Shown here: positions 32,364 to 44,685 of the stretch, in pieces
Numbering within the stretch: the first letter of the stretch is position 1
How the letters are laid out: every line of letters starts with the position of its first letter
Assembly: GCA_022813625.1 (NCBI GenBank)
Contig: JAKLMB010000005.1
Span: forward strand, 310,001-374,000
Direction: 5' to 3'
Source: Aaosphaeria pasadenensis
Lineage: Eukaryota; Ascomycota; Dothideomycetes; Pleosporales
Length of the DNA stretch: 64,000 nucleotides
Translations under genes and position numbers: made by a program
The notes under the pieces: model-generated
Told to the model about the DNA's origin: nothing
Seen by the model: only the letters and a program-made list of their open reading frames with translations
Database searches by the model: none

Positions 32364-34691
32364 ATGGACGAAGAGGATTACAATGTTCTCCGCAACCAAT
32401 ACAGCGCGGAGCCTCAGAGGTACCAAGAATGGGATCAGAATATGGAGATGCGGACTAGGAGGTTGCAATCGCAACAGGCATCTTCCCGAACAGTGCCTGG
32501 GAGTTCGACACAGCCGATTGATGAGCAAGATGCGACTGGCAAAGAGGAGGCTCATGAGCCCCTATCCAGAATGTCCAGCTCTTCATCTACATCTTCAAGC
32601 TCAACCACCCCCTCCTCCGCCGCAGCCCAGGCCTCTCAATTGGAAGAAATCCGCACCCATCCACCACGCGATGCTTCGATAATGAACAGACGAGCGACAG
32701 CGACGAGTACGTCCGGATCGATGCTTGCACGCCATCCGACAGAGCGACACCCCGAAGCCATTCGTAGAATTGAAACGCATCGATCGCAGCATCAAGCCAC
32801 CGTAGGTGCGGTCATGACGCGGCGAGCCACATCACGGGCTTCAAGGCCGCTACCCTCTCTCGGTGCCAACAAGCCTTATCCGCCCTTGCTGCCAGATAGA
32901 GAAGAGTACGTTGTAGAATTCGATGGTGTCGATGATCCTCTCCACGCGCAGAACTGGCCGCTGCGGAAGAAGCTTGGAATCGGTGCCATATTAGCGTTTG
33001 ATGCCCTCTCTGCAACGATGGGGAGTAGTATCTTCAGTGCAGCGATCCGGCCTGTCAGCAAGCAGTTCCACGTCGATCCCGAGGTCGGCACTTTAGGAAC
33101 TTCGTTTTTCGTTTTTGGCTATGCTTTTGGTCCCCTGGTACGTATATGTTGCATTTCCACCAATGTCTTTGCAACCGCTGATCAATAACGAACAGGCTTG
33201 GGCACCACTCTCCGAGCTTTACGGTCGCAGGGCACCCATAATAATCGCCGCTTTTGGATTTTCGGTTTTCAGCATCGCAGTCGCTGTTGGCAAAGATATT
33301 CAGACTATTTTGATATGTCGCTTCTTCGCGGGTTTATTCGGTTCCTGTCCCCTCGCCGTCGTAGCCGCCGTATTCGCCGATATGTTCAACAATACTGTAC
33401 GAGGTCTAGCCATTGCCGTATTCTCAGTCACCGTATTCATGGGGCCCCTACTTGCTCCATGCATCGGTGGATTCATAGTGACCAGTCACCTTGGTTGGCG
33501 ATGGACGGAATATATATCGAGCATCATGGGCTGGTTGGCTTTTGTCCTTCTCTTACTTTTCCTCGAAGAAACATATCCGCCGGTGGTTCTTGTCGAAAAA
33601 GCCGCCGAACTGCGACGCAGGACGAAGAATTGGGGTATCCACGCGAAGCAGGAGGTTCGTAACCGCCATTTTCGAAGTCACTTTTAAGGACTCGCGCTGA
33701 CCAGTTTGCTAGGAAATTGAAGTCGACTTCAGAGAGCTTTTGGTTAAGAACGTCTCTAGGCCAATGCGAATTCTCTTTACGGAACCGATCGTTTTACTTA
33801 TTACGCTCTACATGTCTTTCATTTGTAAGTATGCTGAACCTATGGTTCCCAATCACTATTGCTGACCTGTCCAAGACGGCCTACTATATCTATTGTTGAC
33901 GGCGTATGCACTTGTCTTTGAGGGGAAGTACGGATGGACACCCGGACAATCAGGCCTTGCATATTTCGGTCTGGTCATTGGAGAAATGATTGCCTTCGCA
34001 TATGTTTGGCTCGACAATCCACGTTACGCCAGAAAGCTTCAAGCCAACAATAACATCCCGGTTCCCGAATGGAGACTACCTGTAGCTATGGTTGGGGGTG
34101 TTCTTTTCGCTAGTAAGATTCTCTTGAAATGACCAAGAGGTGCATACTTACTAACTCGCTTTCTAGTTGGTCTTTTCTGGTTCGGATGGAGCAGTTATAC
34201 GGGACGGACCTTTTGGGTTGCTCCAGTCTTCTCGGGACTATTCATTGGCTTCGGCATCTTCTCGATTTTCTTGAGCTTGCTAAACTATCTCGTCGACGCG
34301 TACTTGATGTTTGCAGCGTCCGCAATTGCGGCCAATACGTTCATGAGATCCATTTTTGGAGGAGTCTTCCCACTATTCGCGACATACATGTTCAATGGCA
34401 TGGGAATAGAGTGGGCATCCACAGTAAGTTACATTCACAACAGAGACTTCGGAATTGGATACTGATTGTCTCCAGCTGTTGGGTATTGTGGCACTCCTAC
34501 TCGTTCCTATGCCCATAATTTTCTATCTCTATGGCAAGAAGATCAGAGCCAAATCCAACTTTGCACCTGCTCCGGACCTAAAGCAGGATAAGATGAGGGA
34601 TGAAGAAGCCCGGTTGGCGAATGATGATGCGACAAGCTCTGCAGGAAGCCAGAATACAGAGGCAAGGGAGAAGAGGGAGGACCATGTCTAA
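32364..34691 (+). CDS. MFS multidrug/polyamine-type exporter (DHA1) with long N-terminal tail
   Basis: Six exons (32364-33137, 33196-33654, 33713-33824, 33876-34112, 34167-34423, 34476-34691) give 684 residues. The core starts near residue 185 with DDPLHAQNWPLRKKLGIG, the entry motif of DHA1 family H+ antiporters (Flu1/Tpo1/Caf5-like). It continues with ELYGRRAPIIIAAFGFSVFS (motif A-like G-R-R), TVRGLAIAVFS and GPLLAPCIGGF (motif C). The second bundle ends with FATYMFNGMGIEWAS and LLGIVALLLVPMPIIFYLYG. The first 180 residues are hydrophilic, Ser/Arg-rich and probably phosphorylated. Exon 2 ends at a GTTCGT donor. Export of drugs or polyamines at the plasma membrane is inferred from family only. 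Confidence 0.9.
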
Positions 34692-35020
34692 CTTGTGTCC
34701 TTCAATTCGATGAGCGCAGTACTTAATGTCTCAATACATTGTTGTTGCATCGTGTAATAAGGTATATCATTGGAAGTATATATCATATAATGTCTAACCG
34801 AAAATATTGGAAATGAGACCACGTTCATACATTTACCGTAGATCTTTGAACAGTGAAGATTTACAAGAAGACATATCATGGTCATTTCATTAATAAAGGT
34901 CATCGCGCAATGGTGCATAAGGTAGGGAAATTCACTCGTAGATGTCATGTCGTCCTAAAAGGGGTTCTGCAAAATCAAGGCATTCGGTCAATCATCAGTC
35001 ATGGAACTCTGGTGAAGTGA
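34692..35020. other. Convergent intergenic spacer
   Basis: Lies between the 3' ends of the exporter and the HET gene. No gene seen. Confidence 0.5.
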
Positions 35021-36704
35021 TCACCAGATATCGTCCTGCCTCTTTCGGAGGACAACGTAGTCGGCGGGATGGACCTTGTACTCGACGCTATTGATGTCAG
35101 CGAACCTTCTGCAATAAGCTTAAGTATGCAACTCACAGCGTTTGTCCTCTTAACTTGATATCTCGGCCCGACAAACCCAGAACCTGGCTAAGTAGGTTCT
35201 CGAACTTCCAGCCAGCATCTGGGTGTTTCTCGCAGACCGCGAAGTACACGTCACGGGGGGTCATCGAATAGTCAGGCACGACCGAGGTACTTTCCCTTGC
35301 CATACCGGTCAGTGCAAACACTTTGTCTCGAATGTCTTTGCACTGCCAATCGTGGAAGATTTCTATCAGCGTCTGCAGGTGCGGCGAAAGGGTCCCCGGA
35401 TGTCTCCAATGCGCGCGTTGCCATACCATTATAGCAGCAGGGCTTTGCAGTACTCCTATGACATACTCGTGATGGGCCCACCAACTCTCATCCTCGAGGG
35501 TCTTCAACGTGAGGTACAGGCTCTCGACCGCAGCCCATTTCACACTCTTGCTTCCGCACAAGAGCGTAATGTTGTTTGCGTGTAGAACCTCCTGGATGAT
35601 CCACATGCGGCGCCAGTACGGCCGCTCGCAGAGTCTTACCAAGGCTTTCCCTTCTTCCATGCTCCAGATGTTGGAATATCCGGACGGTCCTCGGGGCCGC
35701 AACTTGCGCGTTGCCTTCTTCGCAAGCCAGGTCATTGCGAGGTCACTGTTATCGGCCCCCTTGCCCAGCCATATGTAAACCTCCGCGGCGAGGCGGTAGA
35801 TATCTTTCATCAGAGCGACCTGATGATTCCGTTCGAAGACGTCGTCTTGATTGATACAAATGGCGTCTATCCAGAAAAACTTTGGCTCGGTAATCCTGGC
35901 GCTCTGCTGTTGAAGGAAGTCCCAGAGATTCTTACGCACTGGGAACTTCGATCCGGAGACCATAATCCATTGCCGATTCGACTCGTCCCCCCATGTGTAT
36001 GAGAGTGCCGTATATGCTTGGCTGTTGTATAGTTCTGCGAATTGAAATTCTCCGCATATCTTGCCACCGGGAGTCCTGGGAAAGAGTCTGAACAGGCGGA
36101 TACGCTTTATTCGCCCAAAAAGGGGATGGACGTCGGCATCATCAGCATTCTGTTTAGCGTCGTCAAACAAACTAGCAGAGTTATTATGCTGCACTGCGCT
36201 CTGTGAAGTGTCAAGAACAGATGTCTGCTTCCCCATGTCGATAAGAACAGTACGATTGAGCTGTTGAAGCCTGGCGGATAACTCTTTGAGGTGTTCTTCG
36301 AAGATCTCAGCGGCCTCAGTTGATAGCGTGAAGGAGATAATCTTATGCTCGCCTGGGTGGCCTCCCGAGAGTAAGCAACCTTCCATCCAACATCTGTTAA
36401 GAGTCCGATGAGGCAAGGGATGTCCTTTGGGCAGACAGCATCCATTTGTCCTGCATCCCCCTTCCACTTGTTGTACCTGCTCGCCATCTTGAGATTCGTC
36501 CTGTCGCAATTGTAGTAACGATGTATCACGGACCGAGCGCCTGTACCCATGGGTCACGCATTCGAGGCCTAGAGGAGAATAGAGGTGCTTGAAGATTTTC
36601 TTTTCGTTGCATTTCTTCCCGTCATTAGCAACGTCGCATTTCTTGTGTGCTTTGCTCCAAGTGCGACATCCGCACACAAATGTAATACGATAACGCCAGC
36701 ACAT
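35021..36704 (-). CDS. Heterokaryon incompatibility (HET) domain protein
   Basis: The main exon 36704-35155 ends with a possible GTTAAG donor. A second exon 35108-35021 adds about 29 residues (RFADINSVEYKVHPADYVVL) for 545 in total. If the intron is not used, the frame stops at 35133 (523 aa). The HET core is intact: YTALSYTWGDESNRQ, FFWIDAICINQDD, VYIWLGKGA, RPYWRRMWIIQEVL. The first 110 residues hold paired Cys (FVCGCRTW, CDVANDGKKC, GGCRTNGCCLPKGH, NRCWMEGCLLSGGH) that may bind zinc. HET domains trigger cell death on non-self fusion; many are of unknown trigger. There is no NACHT or STAND module. Confidence 0.9.
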
Positions 36705-37320
36705 TTCCGTAAGAAATTAGAAACACATAGGATTGTGGGGAAATTAGATTGAGGGTAGTAGGTAAGATTTGTTTAATGTGAGAACCCCTCGTTCGTGAAC
36801 ACAGCCCTGGAAGGCTGGAGCTCAGCCGCAATGCCCCCAGCATCAGCGCGGTTCGCCTGGAACACGTCGACACGAACTGAGGGCGGCTGAGCCAACAGCC
36901 ACCATACCAAATTGCAGCTGCGGCTTATCATGATAAATGATCAGCTGGACATTGACTGCTTGAGGCGATCAGGCTGCAAGAGATGTACATGTATATATTC
37001 CGCGCTGCTACTTTTGCGCGTTCATTGATTTTTGAGTTCTGTCTGCCATTTTGTCGCCCTGTAACTGTATCTATCAATATCAATACCAAAAGCAACGTTT
37101 CCAAAGCGCAAGCGCTATCGCATTTGCAACCTACGAGTCGAGGATCACTTTGAACTTTGAAGAGTGGCTTGTTCAGCAATTTGGGGGCGAAAATCGGATC
37201 CTCGCAGGAAGACAAACCTTAAGGCACTCAAGCATATACCCTTGAAGCTATCGCGACCTGCCTGACGACCTCATACTCTTTAAACCATTTTACACCTCAG
37301 GCATCTAAAAGTCGGCGATC
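36705..37320. other. Divergent intergenic region
   Basis: 616 bp between the HET gene and the small Ser/Pro-rich gene. No gene seen. Confidence 0.45.
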
Positions 37321-37827
37321 ATGTCGCGAACAATGGTGGAAAAATCACTGCTCCCATCGATGCCTTCAACTGAACGCCCCAAAACACCCTCAACATCATC
37401 ACCAAACCCAACATCAACACCAAATACCTCTCCAGAAGAATACGACCTCCCACTCAAATACTCGGAACCCCTCTACACGGAAATCCGCCTCGACCTTCCA
37501 CCATTCCCAAAGCCAACATCCTCATCAACATCGAAATCTCGCTCACGCGCCCACACAATAACCTCATTCCTCCCCTCCCACCGACGATCAGGGTCATCAC
37601 CCCCAGTAGTAACTACAACATCACCACCCCGGAAATCCAAACCCCCACCCTCAGACTCTGGAAACAAGGGCGATAGTTCGTTGATGAAGTTGGGTAGGTC
37701 ATCACGGCAAGGGAAGAAGAGGAGTACGACAATAGGTGCATTGGCTGTTGCGCCTGCGGTTATGATTCTCAAAGCGGAGCTGTTTACGCCGCAGGAAAGG
37801 AAGGATGATGGTAGTGGGCGCAGATGA
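37321..37827 (+). CDS. Small disordered Ser/Pro/Thr-rich protein, 168 residues
   Basis: Single exon. The composition is dominated by Ser, Pro, Thr and Lys/Arg. A more ordered patch, EYDLPLKYSEPLYTEIRLDL, lies near residue 40. The C-terminal section STTIGALAVAPAVMILKAEL is hydrophobic, followed by a basic end. I do not recognise it. The strong bias to CCA/TCA codons in the first half differs from neighbouring genes. It could be a nuclear or membrane-associated regulator; function unknown. Confidence 0.55.
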   Translation: MSRTMVEKSLLPSMPSTERPKTPSTSSPNPTSTPNTSPEEYDLPLKYSEPLYTEIRLDLPPFPKPTSSSTSKSRSRAHTITSFLPSHRRSGSSPPVVTTTSPPRKSKPPPSDSGNKGDSSLMKLGRSSRQGKKRSTTIGALAVAPAVMILKAELFTPQERKDDGSGRR

Positions 37828-38200
37828 GGTAGAGGGAGTGATTTTGGGCATTTCTTTGTATATTGTTTCGAGGCTGGCCTGGGTATAACAATTCTTTTCC
37901 ATGGGGTATTGTAAGGCTTTGGGAGGGTTATTTATGTAAGATGGGAATGGTTATGATTGATATGATTGGTGTTAGTACCTCTGTAATAGGGATGGTAATA
38001 AGTCGTTTTACGGCCAATGAAACAAAGTATCAATGTGTTCGAAAAATTCACGACGACGACACGACTTTCACTGACTTTATATATGAAGGCAAACTTCCGA
38101 AATGCATATTTAACATTTGACGAAGCTAACGGGATATATATGGCAACCAAATACTAAATTTACAACAGACAATCATTTTCGTCCATTAAAAACATCATAC
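37828..38200. other. Convergent intergenic spacer
   Basis: AT-rich, no gene seen. It holds the 3' ends of both flanking genes. Confidence 0.5.
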
Positions 38201-40050
38201 TCATTTGAACTGGTCCTCAGTAACACCCTTACCCATAGCAGCCGTCGAGCTCACACCACCAGTAACCATCTTCAACATATTATCCACGTAATTAGCACCG
38301 GACCACTTTTGATGCGTGAGGACATCGACGCCGTTCGCCGCTTCCGGTTCCTGGATGATTTCTCCGTAAGCACGCATGCCCTGCTTCGCGTACGCCTTGG
38401 TGAACGTATCGGCGATGAGAGCGGTCTGGTGGAGACCGGCGAGGGTGATGAATTGCCAGCAGTAGCCGAGTTTGGCGAGGCGCTTGATGTAGGTTTCCTG
38501 CTCCTCGCGGGGCATGGCGGTCTTCCAGTTGAAGGATGGGGAGAGGTTGTATGCGAGTCTGAGAGGGAAAATTAGTAAACGAAACTCATCATATGCTGAC
38601 TGGGATGCAGGGAAAATAAGGGGACAACATACTTTTGTTCTGGCCAGACGGCGTGAACGCCATCGGCAAATTCCTTAGCCTGGGCGTGGTCGGGCAGTTT
38701 TGACTCCATCCAGATCATATCTGCGTACGGAGCGTACGCAATGGCGCGGTTGACGGCGCATTGGCATCCTCCCTTGTACCTGTAGTAACCTTCTCGCGTT
38801 CGGGCGGCGTCCCAATTGAAGTAGACATCGACGCCAGTGAGGCCCTTAGCAATGGCTCGCGCTTCTGCGTTGCTCTTGCCCTTGCTCTGCTTCAGGAAAT
38901 CGTTGATGAGCGTCTCCTTGTTGACGTGGACCCCGGCGTTGATCGTGTCGATGACGGCCTCATGGAAGAGCTTAAGATTGGCCTCCTTGGTCCATGCATC
39001 TTCGATGGCTTGGAGCTCCGCGCCATTCTTGCCTTGTTGTTCAGCGGCGTACATGAGCTCACCGAGGGGCTGGAGAGCAGGGTTGGTGCTGCCCTGGACG
39101 AAGGGGTGGTCGCGAGGATCAATTGTTGAAGTAATGAGTGTAGCTGCTTCTGAGTCCGTTCGTGCAATGGCAAGGAGGTCGACACCTTCGATTTGTTAGC
39201 TCTCCGATACCTTCCAATATGTATCGCGTTCAATCTGCTTACCCATGATATCAGCTTGTGCTCGAATGGCGACAAGACGATTGATGTGCTCGCTGATAGG
39301 CACCAAAACCTTGCCAGCCATGTGGCCGCACTTCTTGGTACCAGGTGCCTGATCCTCAATATGTATACCTGCAGCGCCCTTCTCGACGAACATCTTTGTG
39401 AGCTTCATAATGGCGGTCAGACCGCCGTGTCCGGTATCCGCATCAGCGACAATGGGTCGAAGATAATCTCTATGAGGGAGTTTCGCACGGTCGGCCTTTG
39501 ATGTGGTCAGGCGCTCCTCGCGCTGTTTGCGGTCGTGGAAAAGCTGCGCCATGAAAAGGTGTTGTACTTTGTTTGGAACAGTTGTCTATAATATTTAGAA
39601 ATGTTCATATTGCAAGATGAGACGAAGCCAACTCACCATTGGGTAATCTGCTAGATCCGGACCGGGCTCATCGCTGGATGAGGCCGTTGACGAGCTCTGC
39701 CAGCCAGAAACATAAACAGTGTCGAGGTACTTTGCCATTTGAGTGACCATCACAGGGTCCAGACAGCCGTATGTGTAGCTAGCGTCTCGTTCCTACAATC
39801 AATCATAAGCAACATGATATGAAGGATTTGAAGAGTCTGATTGTACCTTGAATCGGCCCTCGACAATGCCCCAAAGCTTCTTCGCCTGTTCATTACTGGG
39901 ATACGTAATCTTCAGCGTGCCTCGCTTTGCAACAATCTCCTCGGCTGTGAATGGCCTCTTGGTGAAACGCCATCTTGAGTCACTCCACCACTTCTTTACG
40001 TCCGCGACCTCCTGTAGGAACTGCTGTTCCTCGGCATCGATGTGAGCCAT
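38201..40050 (-). CDS. icl1: Isocitrate lyase
   Basis: Five exons (40050-39847, 39792-39637, 39585-39243, 39185-38633, 38558-38201) give 537 residues, the usual fungal length. Diagnostic blocks are GWQSSSTASSSDEPGPDLAD, PIVADADTGHGG (metal site), and AGIHIEDQAPGTKKCGHMAG with the catalytic Cys about 206 in KKCGH. GVDLLAIARTDSEAA, YFNWDAARTREGYYRYKGG and NLSPSFNWKT follow. The enzyme splits isocitrate to glyoxylate and succinate in the glyoxylate shunt, allowing growth on acetate or fatty acids. It normally acts in peroxisomes, yet the C-terminus (TEDQFK) is not a standard SKL-type signal. Induction by the acetate regulator (FacB/Cat8) is expected; a weak CSRE-like site is listed upstream. Confidence 0.97.
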
Positions 40051-41228
40051 ATTGGTATATTTGAAGGTTCAAGTTGGGTAACTTATGGCGAGATGCGTGG
40101 TAATGAGTAATAGGCGTATGCACTGAATACTTCTAGTCTAACAAAGAAGTATGAATAGTGTCGGACAAGAGGGAATTTGGAAAATGGGAATCGGGAACTT
40201 TTTGAATTGGGGGAAAAGTATATCGATGACACACAATGCGGCAACCACTTCCGTCTCAAATGTCTGCTTCTAAACGGCCAACTGGGGCCAAGCTCTTTCT
40301 TATAACCCCAGATCATCCCCAGCTATGCCTCCATACGCTACTACCAGCGTTAGCTCGGGACCGTCCGGGTGAACGCATCAAGACGACCATTGGCCCGAAG
40401 GCGCTTACCGACCAGCGGCGCCGAGGATGATGGGTAGTTCAAGAAAATCGCCTGGTCGCATGCTTTGCTTGGAATTGCTCCTCGGCCCAAGGGGATTATG
40501 TGCTAGAGACCAAACGCGGAAGCTGATCTGGGGAGCGAGCGCTGGGCTGCTCGTGTGTGGATGGGAGCTTTGACGAGGGATGACGTTTGCCAATTGTTCG
40601 ACATGAGAGCAATCCTCGTCCATAGCTAAGTCCTCGCTAATAATGGGCTATCAACTCCTCACTTCACAGGTCTGCATGCCGCGTTTTCCTTTTCTGCTAA
40701 GAGTATCTATCCGTGAAGCGGGATTTTTTATCTTCAGCTGCAATCTGGGGCCGCTTGCCGACGCATAGAATTTCTTTGGGACCACGCGACCGTCTCGAAG
40801 AATTCACATGCTGTCTTTAATTCTTTGATGTGTACATGGGAGACATGTGAAAGGCAGTGAGTTGCACAACGTCCAAGAGCCGCGAAGAACGCGCTAGCCC
40901 TGATCGGGCGCCCGGAAACTGGGGAAGATCAACCACTTGGTTAACATGGACCTCGGCAATTCTGGATGACCTAACGTCTCGATCCAGAACTGGGGCTGGA
41001 CTTGAAGAGGACAACCCGAATATTCATCGTGATTAGGGTCTGATTACAGCAGGTTGGCCGGGTGAAAGAGGCATATAACAATATGACTCAAGCTCCCGGT
41101 GTTTTGAGTCAGAATCGTGAGGATTCTGCTTCAGCCTTTTGGAGCCATGGAGCAAGGCCGTTGTAGTCATCATCTTGAATTAACTATGTGCAGTCATTCT
41201 TTTGGCCATTTTGGTATTTACAGCTTCT
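40051..41228. other. Intergenic region upstream of isocitrate lyase
   Basis: 1.2 kb without a supported gene. The half nearest 40050 is the isocitrate lyase promoter. Confidence 0.45.
40387..40397 (+). promoter_or_regulatory. CSRE-like site upstream of isocitrate lyase
   Basis: CCATTGGCCCG fits CC-N6-CCG, the core of the carbon-source-responsive element bound by FacB/Cat8 regulators. It lies about 340 bp before the start codon. The match to the longer consensus is imperfect. Confidence 0.3.
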
Positions 41229-43491
41229 CTATACGTAGCCTTTGGCTAACCCATACAAATAACTACCGCAAATCAAGCTCCACGTTCCGAGACATGATGG
41301 TATATCGAGTCGTCCACCCTTAATGCTATCTAACCAATCGTCCTGATGTTGAACCTTCTGATCTGTGAACCAACGGATAATGTCTCTCCCGGTCCACGAC
41401 ATCAGAGTAACAACCGCTAAATAGCATAGCAGAATTCGGATCACCAAATCGAGCATATCTACAACCTCAGCGAACCCAAAGGCGAATCTCTGGGCGAGGA
41501 AGGTCTTCGTGACTATACGGCGATAGCTACCAGAGTCAAACCGACAATGCCGGCTCCGTACAAACTTATCCATATCTGAGAATGGCAATGTTCGTATATC
41601 ATTAACATCGAATTCTGCCCGTTTCGGCGTCAGTGGATAGGCTGGTTCTGCAGGCGGACACCTCAATCGTCTCATGAAATTCCACCGCAATTCGTCGAGG
41701 CGACCTTTTCGTGGAAGTTGGTCATCGTAATCGAAGCGCTGCTTCTTGGCGCTGGACAAGAGCAGGGCAAGTAGTTCCGGGTTGGAGATCCAAACCGTCC
41801 GATTCCGCTCGTCTGTAAACAAACATTCGCGATCGAAAGCTTCAGACGTGTAGGAATAATGCACAAATCGCGAATAAAATACTGGCGTCAAGACACGGAT
41901 CTCGAGCTTCTTGCATGGGATGTTGCGACCTGGAACATGCGTTGACATCACTCTTTCTGTTGGTCGGGATGGTATAGCTGTGTGGTAGGTTATATCCCAC
42001 TGTTCTGACGAATTCCAAACCAAGTGCTGCAAGTACGAGTGGAAAATCTCCTGGAGGGATCTTCGCGTTGTTAATATGCCAATCTTGTCGCTCACACGCC
42101 GGGGATGACACTCACTTTTCTTCCGAAGTATGTGCCCGACCGATACTTGATGATAGAACTTCAGGTCGAAACCAAACATTCAGACTGCGCTTGAAAAAGA
42201 GTCGAAAAGCTTCTTTCAAGATCCGAGGGAATGTGACGAGACCAACCCACCACCAGCCACCAACGAAACGGAGGGTTCCCATGACTCCAAGAGTATTCGC
42301 ATCCAGTGCTGTTCCAATAGAGTGCACACGCGCCACAATCTTCGCATGATCCTTCGAAGACTTGAGCGTAATCGTATTATCGATTTTCGCGGGACATGGC
42401 GCAGGAAACCCTGGAAACGGATTTATAGCTTTCAACGAGTACGATCCCTTTCTGGAATTGAAGGGTGACACATGGAAATCCTTTTGCCACGCATCTGTAA
42501 ATGATGCCTTTTCTATCTGGAGTTTCGGCATCTCTTCGTCTGGGGTCCGTGGAGGTGTTGGCGGACTGGCTCCATCGAGAACGTACATCCGTCGCTCTCC
42601 GAATGTGTTGTTGACCTCTAGGATCATCCTCTTCAACTCGTGTGACCGATTGTAGACATACCAAAAGGAAACAGGGTTGAATGAGTAGCCAAGAAATCTC
42701 GGAGCCGTAACGAGATAAGCATATGACCATTCCGAGTCCGGCACATCCTGTGAATGTTAGATTGATGAATTTTCTCCAGTCCCTCGAGAAACGCACAAGC
42801 GACGGGCTGACAGAGTACCTACATGTTCATGCAAAACCTTCTTCAATTTCCCGTAGAAACCAAGCTCGCCATATCCTCTTTCTAGGTAGTCCTCAGCTCT
42901 CACTTGGAGCCACCAATTTCCTTTCTTGCTGTCCTTTCCATCTACAATCCCCTGTCCATTGGCCGCAACCCGCGGCGGAATGATCGGAATTCCATACAGC
43001 AAATATGAATATTTGAATGCATGGCGTTTAGGGAAGATGCGTGCATGAGTCGTTCGGCACGGAAAGATTAGGGTCTTTGGATGTTTGATACTCGGATCCG
43101 TGGTGTTTGAATCGAAACCAGGTCTTTCTTCTTTCCTCTTGAAAACATTCTTGTAGGATGTGGAGACGAATCCAAGGACAATTAGGACAATCGTACTAGC
43201 CCGCCGCATCGCAGCGCCATCCCAAGCAATCCCAAGCACAGAATCAGACAATGTGCTTGTCCACTTCCACAATCCTTCTCTTGCATATACCAATGCGATT
43301 CCTCCAAAAACGACACAATCGGCTCGTAAAGTCTCATCACCATACCACCATCTCACGCCACCAGCACCCGCCCAGAGCAGGAGTAACGGCCACGCAGCGC
43401 GCTGCACTTCCGCAGCCAGCGGCACAACAGCCAGGAAGCATAGCGCCAACGATAAGAAAGTGCCACGACGGCTGTGGCTAACGCCTACCAT
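41229..43491 (-). CDS. DUF1365 family membrane protein
   Basis: Three exons (43491-42823, 42747-42116, 42060-41229) give 710 residues. Residues 1-115 carry several hydrophobic helices (LALCFLAVVPLAAEV, AAWPLLLLWAGAGG, ASTIVLIVLGFVS). The DUF1365 core then begins IFPCRTTHARIFPKRHAFKY. It continues with YLVTAPRFLGYSFNPVSFWY, the hallmark of the family, and MYVLDGA, DFHVSPFNSRKGSY and WWWVGLVTFPRIL. A further hydrophobic helix sits near the C-terminus (ILLCYLAVVTLMSW). In bacteria DUF1365 genes sit next to FAD oxidoreductases and cyclopropane-fatty-acid synthases, suggesting lipid modification. The fungal role is unknown. The last 40 residues are less certain, because a terminal intron cannot be excluded. 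Confidence 0.85.
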
Positions 43492-44685
43492 GATTCTACC
43501 GGCGCATCTGAAGACAACGAAACAGAAAAGAAAACGAATAAGAGGAATATTTAGGGAAGAGAAGTAGAGTTGGATAGTTCGATGTTGATTGTGTAATGCA
43601 AGACCTAGAGATCGAATAGGTTTCGCGCTTTACCTGATTGGTGATATGTAACAAGGGTCTCACGACATGCGAGAGAGGCTCAACACGTGGTGTTTTGTGC
43701 GCTAGAGGTGAACTACAGTAGTTATGAAAGGAAAATGAAAACTTGGAGAATTGATAGGTTTTTGAAATTGTGCGTGGGAAGATGGGTTTCTGAAATCTTG
43801 AAGATGGGAATCCCAGGGTCTGGGTGAACGGGATTTCCTGCTGTTCCATGTGTGGGCTGATTCCGCGGCGTGGAATGTACGGATGGACCCCTTCCGGGTA
43901 GTGGTACAAATTTCCATGCAGTTCTTGATTGGATTTACCGTGGTATTGGAAACGACAAAGAAAATTTCCAATCGAACTTGGGAATTTGAACTCGGGAAAC
44001 CTTAGGGAAGAGGCTGACACGTGAATCGTTTTGTTTAATTTCCAATTCCAAATTTGGTAGCGCAATTACATCGGAGACCACTGGCACAGCTGAATGTATT
44101 TGTAAAATATATACATTGTTTGTCTGTCCCATTTTCTATTCATGTAACGGTAGAAACATCGAAGATCTCGTAGCATTAAGAAAATTGAAATCAGAGATTA
44201 AAGAAATGGTCGCTGTTGGCTACACAACGCTCACTCGAAAACAATCACCGCTATGTATCTCCGTATACTAATCACTTCCCAAAGACCCAGCGCTCCTAGA
44301 AATAAATCGTTCTTGAGGCCTAAATTTTCATTTCACTCAGTGCATGCATTACCTGCCCCCCTGGGCCTTCTAAACCCCTACTTTGGTATCAGGTCCAGTG
44401 CAACGGTCATAGACCGTCAGGTCCAGGTCTTCCGCGGAGCTGGGTAGCAACAGCTAGGAACCAAGGCTTCATGTTCTGACAGAGATATCTTCAGAACGTC
44501 GTTTCTTCTAAGCCGCCTGGTTGCGGCCGTGATTCCTCTGCCCGCTCGACCAGTGCGTCATGCGAATGTTCCTTTCGTCGCAAGAGTGGGGGAGAGCCAC
44601 ATGGACAGAACCTGAGAAGAAGCCTCAAGCACGGAATCTCCTGTTAGAAGATTATTGTTACCCTGACAAAAGGCATTTGAAGACT
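43492..44685. other. Intergenic region upstream of the DUF1365 gene
   Basis: 1.2 kb. A 189-codon minus-strand frame (43496-44065) covers part of it but is rich in Ser/Phe/Pro and has no family features. I do not call it a gene. Confidence 0.4.

Noticed and set aside
43496..44065. 189-codon minus-strand frame upstream of the DUF1365 gene
   Set aside because: Biased Ser/Phe/Pro composition, no motifs, and it ends just at the DUF1365 gene start; more likely leader or promoter.
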